A stretch of 64,000 nt of DNA from Chitinophaga filiformis (GCF_023100805.1 NZ_CP095855.1:1777001-1841000); one strand, 5' to 3'. Shown: positions 9,173 to 19,631, counted from the stretch's first letter. The notes: a model not told the origin generated them from the sequence alone. Translations and numbers: made by a program.

Positions 9173-9274
9173 TTTGGAAATATAATTTCATGCTGTATAT
9201 TTGTCTACAGATTCAGTAGACTAATAGCATTTGCCACCACCCGGAGAAGATCGCTGAGTATTCTCCTTGTTTTG
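9173..9274 (+). ncRNA. candidate small RNA or orphan promoter
   Basis: TTTG (9173-9176), 19 bases, TATATTTG (9196-9203) is a perfect Bacteroidota promoter in a 940-bp region without a gene. Directly downstream are a hairpin GTCTAC/GTAGAC (9203-9221) and a second hairpin GGAGAA/TTCTCC (9243-9266) followed by TTGTTTTG, which resembles a terminator. This would give a short RNA of about 65 nt ending near 9274. It could instead be a distant promoter for the tonB gene at 9825. Elsewhere in 8883-9824 only a small hairpin (ATCTCTT/AAGAGAT, 9773-9792) was seen. Confidence 0.3.
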
Positions 9275-9824
9275 TCCCACCAGCAAAGCAATATGATCAG
9301 CAACATAAAAATCAAAAACTGATTATTATATGCGTGAGCATAATACATTATTCATACATAGTAAAATGGGTGTAGTGGTGAAGGTTGATCATACCCAATC
9401 CTGTAGTACAGCTGTTTACAACAGCTGTTGCTGATCAAGAAGAAATTGTTTGCTATAAGCTGTAAATAAAAATGCCCGGTCAGGCTAGCGGGGAAGGTGT
9501 GTTGCAGATTTATTGGTGGTAAATTATAATGTAATATACCTCCCGCGCCCCCTGGCATTACCTCCTTACCTTTTTATCTACCAACTTGTTTATTACAACC
9601 TTATTTATACCTGCATGGTAGCAAGGTAATTGTTACCATTAAAAGATAGTGAATACTTCCTTTAGCAAATAGGTGATCCCGATCCGGATTTCAATCTGGG
9701 CTGGTAATATTAATACTCCTTCATTAATACGCTTCTCAAATACAATAATCCGCTTTTGAAAGTTTTTTTTAAATCTCTTATGGAAAAGAGATGACGTTGC
9801 ATCTATATTGTAAATGTTTATCCC

Positions 9825-10670
9825 ATGAATGCAACGAACATTGTTAAATCAGACTTTCTCGACATTCTCTTTGATGGTCGTAATAAAGACTACGGGGCCT
9901 ATGATTTACGCAGAAGTGAAGACAGGCGTGTGCGCAACGCTATTATGGGTACAGCTTTCATCGCATTGGTCATCATCGGTGGATATGTACTCAGTAATAA
10001 ACTGATGGCTGCGGACATGCATACACGAAGGATTATTGAACCTGAAGTGAGTGTCTTAAAAACGCTCGACAACATGCCGGAGGAAAAACCGTTAACCCCA
10101 CCGCCACCTCCGGTGACAACACCACCTCCGCCGGCCACTTCATCCATTAGAATGACCAGTCCTCCTATTATTACAAATGATGATCTTGTGCGTCTGGAAG
10201 ACGAAGTGCCAAAGATGGATAGTATTGGCAATAAAGCTATTGGTGTTGCCAATATTCAGAGTGATGATTCAGGCGGCCCTGAGAACCCTTTTGAGGGCAG
10301 CAATGGTAGCAGTCATGTTGTAGAGCCGCCTAAAGCGCCGGAAAAAGAGGAAGTATTCACCTTTGTTGAAATTATGCCTTCATTTCCCGGTGGCGAAGAA
10401 GCATTATCAAAATTCCTTCAAAAAAACCTGCGGTATCCCCATCTGGCACAGGAAACTGGTATTGAAGGAAAAGTATTTGTTCAGTTCGTGGTAGATACCG
10501 AGGGAAAGGTGAGCGAAGTGCAGGCAGTTGGAGCCCGTAAAGGTGGTGGGCTGGAAGAAGAAGCTGTAAGGGTCGTAAAGCTGATGCCGAATTGGAAACC
10601 CGGCAAGCAAAGCGGACGTGCGGTGAGCGTAAGGTACAATCTGCCTATTGGCTTTACCTTGGCCCAATAA
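9825..10670 (+). CDS. TonB-family energy transducer
   Basis: A 281-aa inner-membrane protein that couples the proton motive force to outer-membrane receptors. A cytoplasmic start with the Bacteroidota motif DILFDGRNKDYGAYDLRR (residues about 12-29) is followed by one membrane helix (about 41-57), a proline-rich periplasmic spacer (PPPPPVTTPPPPATS, about 93-107) and a C-terminal TonB domain (about 185-281) with MPSFPGGEEALSKFL, YPHLAQETGIEGKVFV and YNLPIGFTL. ExbB/ExbD are not encoded next to it. It may serve the receptor at 6834-8882, but many TonB copies exist in such genomes. Confidence 0.95.
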   Translation: MNATNIVKSDFLDILFDGRNKDYGAYDLRRSEDRRVRNAIMGTAFIALVIIGGYVLSNKLMAADMHTRRIIEPEVSVLKTLDNMPEEKPLTPPPPPVTTPPPPATSSIRMTSPPIITNDDLVRLEDEVPKMDSIGNKAIGVANIQSDDSGGPENPFEGSNGSSHVVEPPKAPEKEEVFTFVEIMPSFPGGEEALSKFLQKNLRYPHLAQETGIEGKVFVQFVVDTEGKVSEVQAVGARKGGGLEEEAVRVVKLMPNWKPGKQSGRAVSVRYNLPIGFTLAQ

Positions 10671-10756
10671 ATAACTAATCCCATTTTACCGCATCATATT
10701 ACTCAATTAACAGGTTTATTCTCTCAACACACCCAAATTAAAGGGGGACTTGCGAA

Positions 10757-10790
10757 AAGGCCGTGGCGTAAGCTGCGGCCTTACTCTTTC
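10757..10790 (+). terminator. terminator-like hairpin after tonB
   Basis: AAGGCCG (10757-10763) pairs with CGGCCTT (10776-10782); the stem extends inward through G-U pairs to a GTAA loop. The U-run is weak (TTACTCTTTCC). Confidence 0.5.
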
Positions 10791-10878
10791 CAGGAACTTT
10801 CTATTCTACTTTGTAACTATTTTATATTATTTTTAGCTCCCGGTTGGCAAAGGCTCTTTTAAATTACGAAATTTAGTT

Positions 10879-13458
10879 ATGGAAGCACCGGTTAATAATA
10901 CCTTACAATTATTCAAGAACCTGGTTGGCACCAAGTTCCAGTTATACAATAGTCTTTTTACCGCATTGCCTTTTCATAAGGTAGAAAGAACCGGCGTATT
11001 TTTATCATTGTTCCTGATCCATTGTGAAGAAGGATATGGAAAGGAAAAGAGTCCCCAGGAAATTCTCGACTCCTATTTTCAACAATACACTTCCTGCAGT
11101 AATGAGCAGCAGAAGCTGGACCTCATGTTCCGCTTTGTGCAATATGCTGAAAGACAGGTAGTGCTGTTTGACGCGTTGGAAGATGCTGCTTTCCGCGATA
11201 TTCATGACATGCATGGCGCTGGTTCATTGAGCCACCTGCAGTCAGAGATCATTGCAGAGCAGGCAGAAGAAAAGCTGGCTAAGAAGCTGCAGGATTTTTC
11301 TGTGAGACTGGTACTGACAGCGCATCCTACCCAATTCTACCCGGGTAGCGTACTGACAATCATCAATGATCTGTCAAGGGCATTGATCAATGATAATACG
11401 GCGCAGGTAAATGCTTACCTGCAGCAGCTGGGTAAAACGCCCTTCTTCAAAAAGGAAAAGCCAACGCCGTATGACGAGGCTATCAGCCTGATATGGTTCC
11501 TTGAGAATACTTTCTATCCTGCCGCCGGACGTATCATTTCCAAGCTAAAAGCACAATTCCCTGCTTCTATCAATAGCAATAATCCGGTGATCAGAATGGG
11601 CTTCTGGCCTGGTGGCGACCGCGATGGTAACCCTTTCGTGAATGCCGACATCACCCTGCGTGTGGCGGAAGCACTGCGTGGAGGTATCATTAAATGTTAT
11701 TACCTGGATGTACGCAGGCTGAAACGCCGCCTCACCTTTAAAGGAATTGAACAGGAACTGGCCGCACTGGAGCAACAGCTGTACAGCAACCTGTTTATTC
11801 CAGGCCATAAAACCAACATCACACAGAAAGAGATCCTGGACACACTGGCACGGATCCGTCTTGTGCTCATTGAAGAGAACAATGCACTCTTCCTGAACCT
11901 GCTCGATGACCTGGTAAGCCGGGTAGAGCTGTTCGGATTGTTCTTTGCCACCCTCGATATAAGGCAGGACAGCTCTGTGCACGGGCCGCTGCTGGATGCC
12001 GTTGCTGCGCAGTCAGACTTGTTGCCTTCGAACTATGCAACACTTTCTGATGAAGAAAAAATAAGCAGCCTGCTCAACATAAAGGGGCCCTTGAATCCGG
12101 ATGCGCTGAAAGATCCGTTGCATAAAGACACGCTTGCCACTATCGCCGCTGTGAAAGAGATACAAAAGAACAACGGGGAGTTCGGTTGCCATCGCTATAT
12201 TATCAGCCATAGCATGAATGCGCTGAACGTGATTGAAGTATATGGCTTGTTCCTGCTGGCAGGCTGGCAGCAGGAATCCATGAGCGTTGACATAGTGCCG
12301 CTGTTTGAAACAATAGACGACCTCCGTCAGGCCGGCAATGTGATGCGCGAGCTGTACGATAATGCTGCCTACAGGGAACACCTGCGTAAGCGCTATAATA
12401 AGCAGACCATCATGCTGGGCTTCTCTGACGGTACCAAAGATGGCGGTTACCTGATGGCCAACTGGAGCATTCATAAGGCTAAACAGGAGCTGACCCGCAT
12501 ATCCAGGGAATACGATATAGATGTAGTCTTCTTCGATGGCCGTGGAGGTCCTCCGGCAAGAGGTGGTGGTAAAACGCACCAGTTCTATGCTTCTATGGGA
12601 CGTGATATTGCGAACGAAGAAATTCAGCTGACCATACAAGGGCAGACCATTAGTTCCAACTTTGGAACAGTGGACTCTGCGCAGTTCAACATAGAGCAGC
12701 TGGTACATGCCGGCATCGCCAATGACATCTTCTCTTCACGCGAGGTGACCCTTAGCGACGAAGAAGATGCGTTGCTGCAGGAGCTGGCCGATGAAGGCTT
12801 CAAGTCATTCAACAAACTGAAGCTGCATCCAGACTTCCTGGATTACCTGGACTTTGCAAGCCCGCTGCGTTACTATGCCGAGACCAATATCGGCAGCCGT
12901 CCTTCCAAACGGAATGCCGCCGCTAAGCTGAGCCTCAACGACCTGAGAGCAGTGCCTTATGTAGGTGCATGGAGCCAGCTGAAACAGAACGTGCCTGGTT
13001 ATTATGGCGTTGGCGCTGCATTGGAAGCAATGGATAAAGCAGGTAAGTGGAATGCAGTTGAAAAACTGTATAAGAACTCCCTGTTCTTCCGCACACTGCT
13101 GGACAACTGCCAGATGGCGATGAAGAAAAGTTATTTCCCGCTCACCGCAGCATATGGCAAACATCCCCGTTTCGGAGAGGTCTGGAATATGATACATGAC
13201 GAATACGAACGTTCCTGCGAATATATACTACGCCTGACAGGTCAGACACAACTGATGGGCGCATCGCCGATCGACCAGCTGTCTATACAGATGCGTGAAC
13301 GTATCGTACTGCCATTGCTGACCATTCAGCAGGGAGCACTGGCCCGTATCCGTGAGCTCAATGAATCGGGTAACGGTGATGGATTGAAAGAAACGTATGA
13401 AAAACTCGTCGTACGTTGCTCTTTTGGTATCATCAATGCCGGCAGAAATTCTGCCTGA
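10879..13458 (+). CDS. ppc: phosphoenolpyruvate carboxylase
   Basis: Cytoplasmic anaplerotic enzyme that carboxylates PEP with bicarbonate to oxaloacetate. It is 859 aa, the bacterial PEPC length. The catalytic His lies in LTAHPTQFYPGSV (about 147-159). Other conserved blocks are GFWPGGDRDGNPFV, GFSDGTKDGGYLMANW and the Arg/Gly-rich FDGRGGPPARGGGKTHQF. The usual C-terminal NTG is replaced by NAGRNSA. Single gene, with a strong terminator 28 bp downstream. No allosteric conclusion can be drawn. Confidence 0.97.
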   Translation: MEAPVNNTLQLFKNLVGTKFQLYNSLFTALPFHKVERTGVFLSLFLIHCEEGYGKEKSPQEILDSYFQQYTSCSNEQQKLDLMFRFVQYAERQVVLFDALEDAAFRDIHDMHGAGSLSHLQSEIIAEQAEEKLAKKLQDFSVRLVLTAHPTQFYPGSVLTIINDLSRALINDNTAQVNAYLQQLGKTPFFKKEKPTPYDEAISLIWFLENTFYPAAGRIISKLKAQFPASINSNNPVIRMGFWPGGDRDGNPFVNADITLRVAEALRGGIIKCYYLDVRRLKRRLTFKGIEQELAALEQQLYSNLFIPGHKTNITQKEILDTLARIRLVLIEENNALFLNLLDDLVSRVELFGLFFATLDIRQDSSVHGPLLDAVAAQSDLLPSNYATLSDEEKISSLLNIKGPLNPDALKDPLHKDTLATIAAVKEIQKNNGEFGCHRYIISHSMNALNVIEVYGLFLLAGWQQESMSVDIVPLFETIDDLRQAGNVMRELYDNAAYREHLRKRYNKQTIMLGFSDGTKDGGYLMANWSIHKAKQELTRISREYDIDVVFFDGRGGPPARGGGKTHQFYASMGRDIANEEIQLTIQGQTISSNFGTVDSAQFNIEQLVHAGIANDIFSSREVTLSDEEDALLQELADEGFKSFNKLKLHPDFLDYLDFASPLRYYAETNIGSRPSKRNAAAKLSLNDLRAVPYVGAWSQLKQNVPGYYGVGAALEAMDKAGKWNAVEKLYKNSLFFRTLLDNCQMAMKKSYFPLTAAYGKHPRFGEVWNMIHDEYERSCEYILRLTGQTQLMGASPIDQLSIQMRERIVLPLLTIQQGALARIRELNESGNGDGLKETYEKLVVRCSFGIINAGRNSA

Positions 13459-13485
13459 GGCGCTTACACTTACTTGCCATATAAC

Positions 13486-13520
13486 AAACGCTCAATGCAT
13501 TCCGCATTGAGCGTTTTAGT
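13486..13520 (+). terminator. terminator after ppc
   Basis: A perfect 13-bp stem AAACGCTCAATGC (13486-13498) with GCATTGAGCGTTT (13504-13516), a 5-nt loop and a following T. One of the strongest terminators in the window. Confidence 0.85.
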
Positions 13521-13627
13521 TTCTGCTTTTTTTGTGTAAATTAACACAGGGAAGATCACTTGTAATTCATTAACCCATTTCCCTGCAACAAACTGTCAGG
13601 ACCAAGGCACATTTAAACCAAAATACT

Positions 13628-13930
13628 ATGCATTTAACGGCAAGGGAAACTGAAAAACTATTGTTATACCTGGCAGGAGAACTTGCTGAGAAGAGAAAGG
13701 CCAGGGGACTTAAGCTGAATTATCCGGAGGCTATAGCACTGATCAGCAGCCGCTTACAGGAGGCTGCAAGAGATGGGCAGACCGTAGCGCAGCTGATGCA
13801 GTACGGCGCTACCATCCTGACCCGCGAAGATGTGATGGAAGGCATCCCGGAAATGATCGATGAGATCCAGATAGAAGCTACTTTCCCGGATGGGTCAAAA
13901 CTGGTGACAGTACACCATCCGATCAGATAA
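13628..13930 (+). CDS. ureA: urease subunit gamma
   Basis: A 100-aa small subunit of urease, which hydrolyses urea to ammonia and carbamate in the cytoplasm. The family start [20 protein letters not shown] and the segments [11 protein letters not shown] and [11 protein letters not shown] are all present, and the length is standard. First gene of an eight-gene cluster in which all structural and accessory genes are in one direction. A short inverted repeat (GTGT/ACAC, about 13535-13550) lies upstream, but no convincing promoter was identified. Confidence 0.97.
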   Translation: MHLTARETEKLLLYLAGELAEKRKARGLKLNYPEAIALISSRLQEAARDGQTVAQLMQYGATILTREDVMEGIPEMIDEIQIEATFPDGSKLVTVHHPIR

Positions 13931-13968
13931 AGACACTAATCAACCAACATCTAAATCCTCTTCAATTT

Positions 13969-14343
13969 ATGATCCCAGGTGAATATTTTATCGTTCCCGG
14001 TGTGATCGACGCAAACAGCGGCCGTACAGTCACACAGGTAAAGGTGGTCAACACAGGAGACAGGCCTGTGCAGATTGGCTCTCATTGCCATTTTTTTGAG
14101 GTGAACCGTATGCTGTCTTTCAACCGGGAAGCTGCCTTTGGTATGCGCCTGAACATTGCAGCCGGTACTGCCGTGCGTTTTGAACCGGGGGAAGAAAAGA
14201 CAGTATCGCTGGTGACCCTGGGAGGTAACAGGAAAGCCTTTGGTATGAACAACCTGGTAAATGGCACCACTGTTGGGGAAGAGGCCAGGCAGAAAGCCAT
14301 GCAACAGATAAACGCACAACAATTTAAACACCAGCCGGAATGA
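13969..14343 (+). CDS. ureB: urease subunit beta
   Basis: A 124-aa beta subunit that pairs with UreA and UreC in the (alpha beta gamma)3 assembly. Conserved segments include [39 protein letters not shown] and [18 protein letters not shown]. Its last codons overlap the ureC start by 4 bases (stop at 14341-14343, ureC ATG at 14340), which indicates translational coupling. Confidence 0.97.
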   Translation: MIPGEYFIVPGVIDANSGRTVTQVKVVNTGDRPVQIGSHCHFFEVNRMLSFNREAAFGMRLNIAAGTAVRFEPGEEKTVSLVTLGGNRKAFGMNNLVNGTTVGEEARQKAMQQINAQQFKHQPE

Positions 14344-16061
14344 GCCTTCAGATAAACCGTGACCGCTATGCGGCGATGTATGGTCCTACGACGGGCGATA
14401 AAGTACGTCTGGGAGATACCGACATCATCATCGAAATAGAACACGATCATACCGTGTATGGCGACGAAGCCAAATTCGGAGGCGGCAAGACCATCCGCGA
14501 CGGGATGTCCCAGTCATCCACTGCTACCCGCGATGAGGGCGTACTGGATATGGTCATTACCAGTGTGATGATCATTGACCATTGGGGCATCGTGAAAGCG
14601 GATATTGGCATCAGGGATGGAAAGATCGTGAAGATAGGCAAGGCCGGTAATCCTGATACGATGGATGGCGTAGACCCCGATATGATCATTGGCGCCAGTA
14701 CAGAAGTACATGGCGGTGCGGGGCTGATAGCTACTGCAGGTGGTATTGACACACATATTCATTTTATCAGTCCGCAGCAGATCACCCATGCCTTACATAG
14801 TGGCATCACTACCATGATAGGTGGTGGTACCGGTCCTGCAGACGGGACGAATGCCACGACTGTTACACCAGGCAAATGGTTTATCCGTAAGATGTTGCAG
14901 TCGGCGGATGCTTTTCCGATGAACCTTGGTTTTCTCGGTAAAGGCAACTGTGCTACCGAAGCACCCCTCTGGGAACAGATAGAAGCGGGTGCGCTGGGCC
15001 TGAAGATCCATGAAGACTGGGGTTCGTCTCCTGCCGTTATCAATGCCTCTCTGAAAGCGGCAGACAAATACGACGTACAGGTAGCTATTCATACAGACAC
15101 CCTGAATGAATCCGGCTTCCTGGAAGATACGATCAAAGCGATCGATGGCCGTGTGATCCATACCTATCATACGGAAGGCGCTGGCGGAGGACATGCGCCC
15201 GATATTATCAAAGCGGCCATGTACCCGAATATCCTGCCTTCATCTACCAACCCTACAAGACCATATACGGTCAATACGATCGACGAACACCTGGACATGC
15301 TGATGGTATGCCATCACCTGGATAAAAGTGTGCCGGAAGATGTTGCTTTCGCCGATTCCCGTATCCGTCCGGAGACGATCGCTGCGGAGGATATCCTGCA
15401 TGACATGGGCGTATTCAGCATGATGAGCTCTGATTCTCAGGCCATGGGCCGCGTGGGAGAGGTGATCATCCGTACCTGGCAGACGGCCGATAAGATGAAG
15501 AAACAGCGGGGTGCACTGGCAGAAGACAATGGCAAAGGAAATGATAATTTCAGGGCTAAACGCTATGTGGCCAAGTACACCATCAATCCTGCTATCACAC
15601 ATGGTATTGCAACGCATGTCGGATCGCTGGAGCCGGGGAAACTGGCAGATATCGTACTGTGGAAACCAGCCCTCTTTGGCGCCAAACCGGAAATGATCAT
15701 CAAGGGAGGCATGATCATCTGTAGCCGTATGGGAGACCCTAATGCGTCTATTCCCACACCACAGCCTGTGATGTACAGGGAAATGTTCGGGGCTTTCGGC
15801 GGCGCCCTGCATAAGACCTGTGTGACCTTCGTGTCGCAGGCGGCAGCAGGGAAGAATATTGCCCAGGAATATAGCCTGCAGAAGATCGTACTACCGGTGA
15901 AGAATTGTCGCAATATCGGGAAGAAGGATATGATACATAACAACAGCACACCGGAAATAAAGGTCAATCCGGAAACATATGAAGTAAGTGTTGACGGGCA
16001 GGTACTGACCTGTGAACCGGCAGCGGTATTGCCACTGGCGCAACGGTATTTCCTGTTTTAA
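14340..16061 (+). CDS. ureC: urease subunit alpha (catalytic)
   Basis: A 573-aa catalytic subunit carrying the di-nickel centre. All expected residues are present: nickel ligands His139 and His141 in GGIDTHIHF, the carbamylated Lys222 in GLKIHEDWG, His251, His277 (with substrate-binding-side His residues in [15 protein letters not shown]), the mobile-flap Cys324-His325 in MVCHHLD, and Asp365 in SSDSQAMGR. The length is close to the Klebsiella and Bacillus proteins. The stop codon overlaps the ureE start by one base (TAATG). An active enzyme is expected if nickel is supplied. Confidence 0.98.
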   Translation: MSLQINRDRYAAMYGPTTGDKVRLGDTDIIIEIEHDHTVYGDEAKFGGGKTIRDGMSQSSTATRDEGVLDMVITSVMIIDHWGIVKADIGIRDGKIVKIGKAGNPDTMDGVDPDMIIGASTEVHGGAGLIATAGGIDTHIHFISPQQITHALHSGITTMIGGGTGPADGTNATTVTPGKWFIRKMLQSADAFPMNLGFLGKGNCATEAPLWEQIEAGALGLKIHEDWGSSPAVINASLKAADKYDVQVAIHTDTLNESGFLEDTIKAIDGRVIHTYHTEGAGGGHAPDIIKAAMYPNILPSSTNPTRPYTVNTIDEHLDMLMVCHHLDKSVPEDVAFADSRIRPETIAAEDILHDMGVFSMMSSDSQAMGRVGEVIIRTWQTADKMKKQRGALAEDNGKGNDNFRAKRYVAKYTINPAITHGIATHVGSLEPGKLADIVLWKPALFGAKPEMIIKGGMIICSRMGDPNASIPTPQPVMYREMFGAFGGALHKTCVTFVSQAAAGKNIAQEYSLQKIVLPVKNCRNIGKKDMIHNNSTPEIKVNPETYEVSVDGQVLTCEPAAVLPLAQRYFLF

Positions 16062-16573
16062 TGGCAGATATGATCATCATAGAAAAAATAGCAGGCAATG
16101 TTGCCAACTTTTCCACCGGCACACGGGTGAGGGACCCTTTGCAGCTGGAATGGTTTGAAACAGCTAAGCGGCTGCTGCGCTGGCATACGCAGGGCGGGCA
16201 GGAAGTAGCACTGCGCTTCATGCGGGAAGCGCCTTTGCTACAGCAGGGGGACATTGTGTGGATGGACGACAAAAAGGCGATCATTATCGATATCCTGCCG
16301 GCAGCAGCTATTGTGCTGAAGCCGGCTACGATGAAAGATATGGCGGCTGTTTGTTATGAGATCGGTAATAAACACCTGCCATTATTCCTGGAAGGAAATG
16401 AAGTGCTGGTGCCATATGAAGAGCCTTTGTTCCGCTGGCTGGAAGCAAAGGGATATAGTCCTGTGAAACAACAGCGCATACTGACCAACATGTTGCGAAG
16501 CAATATTATACCACATGAACACGGCAGCTCAGGATCGCTTTTTAGTAAGATCATGCAGCTTGCCTCCAAATAG
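16061..16573 (+). CDS. ureE: urease accessory protein UreE (nickel chaperone)
   Basis: A 170-aa metallochaperone that delivers Ni2+ to the UreD-F-G/apo-urease complex. The N-terminal peptide-binding-like domain (IEKIAGNVANF, TGTRVRDPLQLEWFETAKRL) and the C-terminal metal-binding domain (YEIGNKHLPLF, LRSNIIPHEHGSSGSLFSK) are recognisable. There is no His-rich tail, so nickel storage is unlikely. One-base overlap with ureC; ureF follows after 6 bp. Confidence 0.93.
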   Translation: MADMIIIEKIAGNVANFSTGTRVRDPLQLEWFETAKRLLRWHTQGGQEVALRFMREAPLLQQGDIVWMDDKKAIIIDILPAAAIVLKPATMKDMAAVCYEIGNKHLPLFLEGNEVLVPYEEPLFRWLEAKGYSPVKQQRILTNMLRSNIIPHEHGSSGSLFSKIMQLASK

Positions 16574-16579
16574 ATCATC

Positions 16580-17266
16580 ATGCAGCACTGGCTACCATAC
16601 CTGTTACACCTGAGTGATCCTACGCTGCCAATAGGAGCTTATACCCATTCCGGCGGACTGGAAACCTATGTGCAGCAGGGGTTGATAAAAGATGCCGGCG
16701 ATGCGGCTGCTTTCATCCGGAATATGCTGGAGCATAACCTGCCGTACAATGACGCACTTTTTGCTGTGCTGGCATATCGTGCGGCGGAAGCAGGAGATGT
16801 GCAGCAGCTGGTGCAGCTGGACCAGGAATGTACTGCATTGAAAGCGCCACAGGAACTGAGAACGGCGAGCCAGAAGCTGGGCATGCGCCTGCTGAAACTC
16901 TTATCTCCGCTGGTGGTACATACTACCGGCAATGCCTATGTGGCACAGATCAGGTCGGGCGAGGCGGCAGGGCATTATTGCCTGGCATTTGGTGTATACG
17001 CCTGCCTCTCAGGTATTCCATTATTGGAAGCAATGACCGCGTTCTACTACAATGCAGCTACCGGCATGGTGACCAACAGCGTTAAGCTGGTGCCGCTGGG
17101 ACAGCAACAGGGACAGCAGATCCTGTTTGAGCTCCTGCCGCAACTGCCGGCATTGGTAGAACAGACATTGAATATGCCGCGGGAACTGGCCGGACGTTGC
17201 AGCTTTGGATTTGACATCAGGAGTATGCAGCACGAAAGATTGTATTCAAGATTATATATGTCTTAG
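16580..17266 (+). CDS. ureF: urease accessory protein UreF
   Basis: A 228-aa all-helical protein that joins UreD and UreG on apo-urease and gates GTP-dependent nickel insertion. The family motifs LSDPTLPIGAYTHSGGLETYVQ near the N-terminus (residues about 9-30), LGMRLLKLL in the middle and VTNSVKLVPLGQQQGQ toward the C-terminus are visible. It starts 6 bp after ureE. A 55-bp gap separates it from ureG. Confidence 0.95.
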   Translation: MQHWLPYLLHLSDPTLPIGAYTHSGGLETYVQQGLIKDAGDAAAFIRNMLEHNLPYNDALFAVLAYRAAEAGDVQQLVQLDQECTALKAPQELRTASQKLGMRLLKLLSPLVVHTTGNAYVAQIRSGEAAGHYCLAFGVYACLSGIPLLEAMTAFYYNAATGMVTNSVKLVPLGQQQGQQILFELLPQLPALVEQTLNMPRELAGRCSFGFDIRSMQHERLYSRLYMS

Positions 17267-17321
17267 GAGCATGACGTGTGGCCGATACCGTAGCAATTGA
17301 TTTACGTAAACAGGATTGGAA

Positions 17322-17960
17322 ATGCAATCGCGTACATACATAAAAATAGGGGTGGCCGGCCCTGTAGGCGCCGGTAAAACAGCGCTGATAGAAAGGCTGT
17401 CAAGGCGCCTGCATGAGCAGTATAGCCTGGCTGTGATCACCAATGATATCTATACAAAAGAAGATGCTGAATTCCTGGTGAAGAACAGCCTCTTGCCTGC
17501 TGAACGGATCATTGGGGTGGAGACAGGTGGCTGTCCGCATACTGCCATACGTGAAGATGCCAGCATGAACCTGGAGGCGGTAGAAGAAATAGCAGCACGA
17601 TTTCCGGATGTGCAGATCATTTTTATTGAAAGCGGTGGAGATAATCTGTCAGCTACTTTCAGCCCGGATCTGGCAGACCTGACCATCTTCGTTATCGACG
17701 TAGCGGAAGGAGATAAGATACCCCGCAAGGGAGGGCCGGGCATTACCCGTTCGGACCTGCTGGTTATCAACAAGATTGACCTGGCGCCTTATGTCGGCGC
17801 CAGCCTTGAAGTGATGGAACGGGACGCCCGTAAGATGCGTCAGGGCCGGCCCTTTGTTTTTACCAACCTGATGACGCAGGAAGGGCTGGACACGGTAATA
17901 GGATGGATCCGGAAATATGCATTACTGGAAATGGTGGAGGAGCCAGCCTTGTTGCAATGA
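17322..17960 (+). CDS. ureG: urease accessory GTPase UreG
   Basis: A 212-aa SIMIBI-class GTPase that drives nickel insertion into urease. It has the P-loop [10 protein letters not shown] (residues about 12-21), the metal-binding CPH in [17 protein letters not shown], the [17 protein letters not shown] block, and [10 protein letters not shown] for guanine recognition. A TTG at 17316 is also in frame, but the ATG at 17322 fits the family start. Its TGA overlaps the ureD ATG by 4 bases. Confidence 0.97.
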   Translation: MQSRTYIKIGVAGPVGAGKTALIERLSRRLHEQYSLAVITNDIYTKEDAEFLVKNSLLPAERIIGVETGGCPHTAIREDASMNLEAVEEIAARFPDVQIIFIESGGDNLSATFSPDLADLTIFVIDVAEGDKIPRKGGPGITRSDLLVINKIDLAPYVGASLEVMERDARKMRQGRPFVFTNLMTQEGLDTVIGWIRKYALLEMVEEPALLQ

Positions 17961-18739
17961 CGAGTGAACTGCAAATAACAGCAGGAGTAAGAGGACCACG
18001 TACCTACCTGCAACACTGCTATTATACAAAACCTTTTAAGGTGGCTGATATCAGCGGCAGCAGAACGGGTATGTTACATCTGACCATGATGACGGCTTCG
18101 CCGGGGATACTGGATGGAGATGCGTATGATATCCGGGTTACATTACAGGAAGACGCAGGCCTGCATCTGTACACGCAATCTTACCAGCGCATATTCAACA
18201 TGCAGCAGGGGGCCCGGCAACGCTTTCATGTAGAGATGGAAAGGGGCAGCCGCTTATGTTATCTGCCGCATCCTGCGGTGCCGCATGAGCAGTCTGTATT
18301 TGACAGTGCCAGTCGTATTGAGCTGGGCGCCGGTTGTAGCCTGTTGTGGGGCGAGATCATTACCTGTGGCCGGAAACTGAGTGGGGAAGTGTTCAGGTGT
18401 AGGCATTTCAGGAACGTACTGGAGGTGTACAGGGATGGCAGGTTGCTGTTTAAAGACGTAACCGTATTGCAACCAGGTATTGTGCCACCCGGCAACATGG
18501 GCCAGTGGGAAGGCTATACGCACCAGGCCTCTCTGCTATGGCATGACGAGCGGCAGGACATGACAGCGATGGGAGAGGTACTGCACGAATGTTTATCCGA
18601 AGAAAAGAATATTACAGCCGGCGTGTCCCGTACAGCCTCGGGGGCATTGCTCCTGCGTGTGCTGGGAGAGGGCGGAGAGCAATTGTATGCGCTTTTTAAA
18701 AAGATAGCGCTGCTGGCCGGAGAGGAACGAAAATTATAA
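17957..18739 (+). CDS. ureD: urease accessory protein UreD
   Basis: A 260-aa scaffold protein that binds apo-urease first and recruits UreF and UreG. Family segments include [57 protein letters not shown] and [14 protein letters not shown]. The start is the ATG at 17957 overlapping the ureG stop (ATGA); an upstream in-frame ATG at 17903 lies inside ureG and is unlikely. The gene order A-B-C-E-F-G-D is the common bacterial one. It is sometimes called UreH in other species. Confidence 0.94.
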   Translation: MTSELQITAGVRGPRTYLQHCYYTKPFKVADISGSRTGMLHLTMMTASPGILDGDAYDIRVTLQEDAGLHLYTQSYQRIFNMQQGARQRFHVEMERGSRLCYLPHPAVPHEQSVFDSASRIELGAGCSLLWGEIITCGRKLSGEVFRCRHFRNVLEVYRDGRLLFKDVTVLQPGIVPPGNMGQWEGYTHQASLLWHDERQDMTAMGEVLHECLSEEKNITAGVSRTASGALLLRVLGEGGEQLYALFKKIALLAGEERKL

Positions 18740-18751
18740 ACCCTTGGGTAT

Positions 18752-19453
18752 ATGAATACGGAATTGCAGGTGTTGTTGCTGACGGCTGTCACAATAAGTT
18801 GTCTGCATACAATGACGGGGCCTGATCACTATATCCCGTTTATAGCCCTGAGCAGGGCGAGAGGCTGGACTGCCGGTAAAACGGTGGTCTGGACACTGCT
18901 TTGTGGTATCGCGCATGTGGGCAGTTCGGTATTATTGGGATTACTGGGTATTGGGCTGGGCTGGTCCCTGTCAAAGATCAGCGGCCTGGAAAACCTGCGC
19001 GGAGGACTGGCCGGATGGGCCCTGCTTACTTTCGGGCTGCTGTATACCGCCTGGGGCCTGAAACGGGCCTGGAGCAACAAGGTGCATAAGCATTTTGACG
19101 TGTATGACAACGGGGATATCTACGTGTATGAACATAAACACGGGGAGATTGTTTACCCTCAGGACAGGACGAGGGTCACACCCTGGATCATGCTGCTCAT
19201 TTTCGGGCTGGGACCCTGTGAACCGCTGATCCCCTTGTTGACCTACCCGGCGGCGCAACATTCCACCTATGGTATGGTGATGCTCATCGTGTCTTTTACG
19301 CTGTTCACGCTGCTGACAATGACGGGCATGGTCATTTTGGGGTATTATGGCTTTTCTGTATTGAAAACCAGTAGTTTGGAGCGGTATATGCATGCCCTGG
19401 GAGGGGTCACGATACTGGTCTGCGGTATAGGAATGGTATACCTGGGCTGGTAG
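18752..19453 (+). CDS. UreH-like nickel permease
   Basis: A 233-aa membrane protein of about six helices. The N-terminal helix carries HTMTGPDHYIPFIALSRARG, close to the H-x4-DH nickel-binding motif of NiCoT transporters and the Bacillus UreH family. A second conserved block is FGLGPCEPLIPLL. A short His-containing cytoplasmic stretch (HKHFDVYDNGDIYVYEHKH) lies between helices. It starts 12 bp after ureD, so it is very probably the nickel supply of the operon. It ends the urease cluster; no urea transporter is present. Confidence 0.85.
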   Translation: MNTELQVLLLTAVTISCLHTMTGPDHYIPFIALSRARGWTAGKTVVWTLLCGIAHVGSSVLLGLLGIGLGWSLSKISGLENLRGGLAGWALLTFGLLYTAWGLKRAWSNKVHKHFDVYDNGDIYVYEHKHGEIVYPQDRTRVTPWIMLLIFGLGPCEPLIPLLTYPAAQHSTYGMVMLIVSFTLFTLLTMTGMVILGYYGFSVLKTSSLERYMHALGGVTILVCGIGMVYLGW

Positions 19454-19631
19454 ATTTAAGGAAAATTTAAGACTCGGCGGGAGATTGCACTTATCACGGA
19501 TTTTCATGTACAAACAGAGGTAATTGACATGGGATGTTCAAAGTTTTGTCAGGTCATCTAATAGTAATTGTAATTGGTAATTGATAATTCGTACTTTTAC
19601 TTCATTCTTTTAGGCACTTACACGATAATTT

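Noticed and set aside
8987..9322. 111-codon frame in the intergenic region
   Set aside because: No recognisable domain and low-quality composition; it covers the better supported promoter and hairpins.
8883..9824. Riboswitch (cobalamin or TPP) upstream of the TonB receptor or tonB
   Set aside because: The conserved core sequences of these riboswitches were not found on either strand.
15240..15812. 190-codon minus-strand frame inside ureC
   Set aside because: A shadow of ureC on the opposite strand; the plus-strand gene is certain from its catalytic residues.
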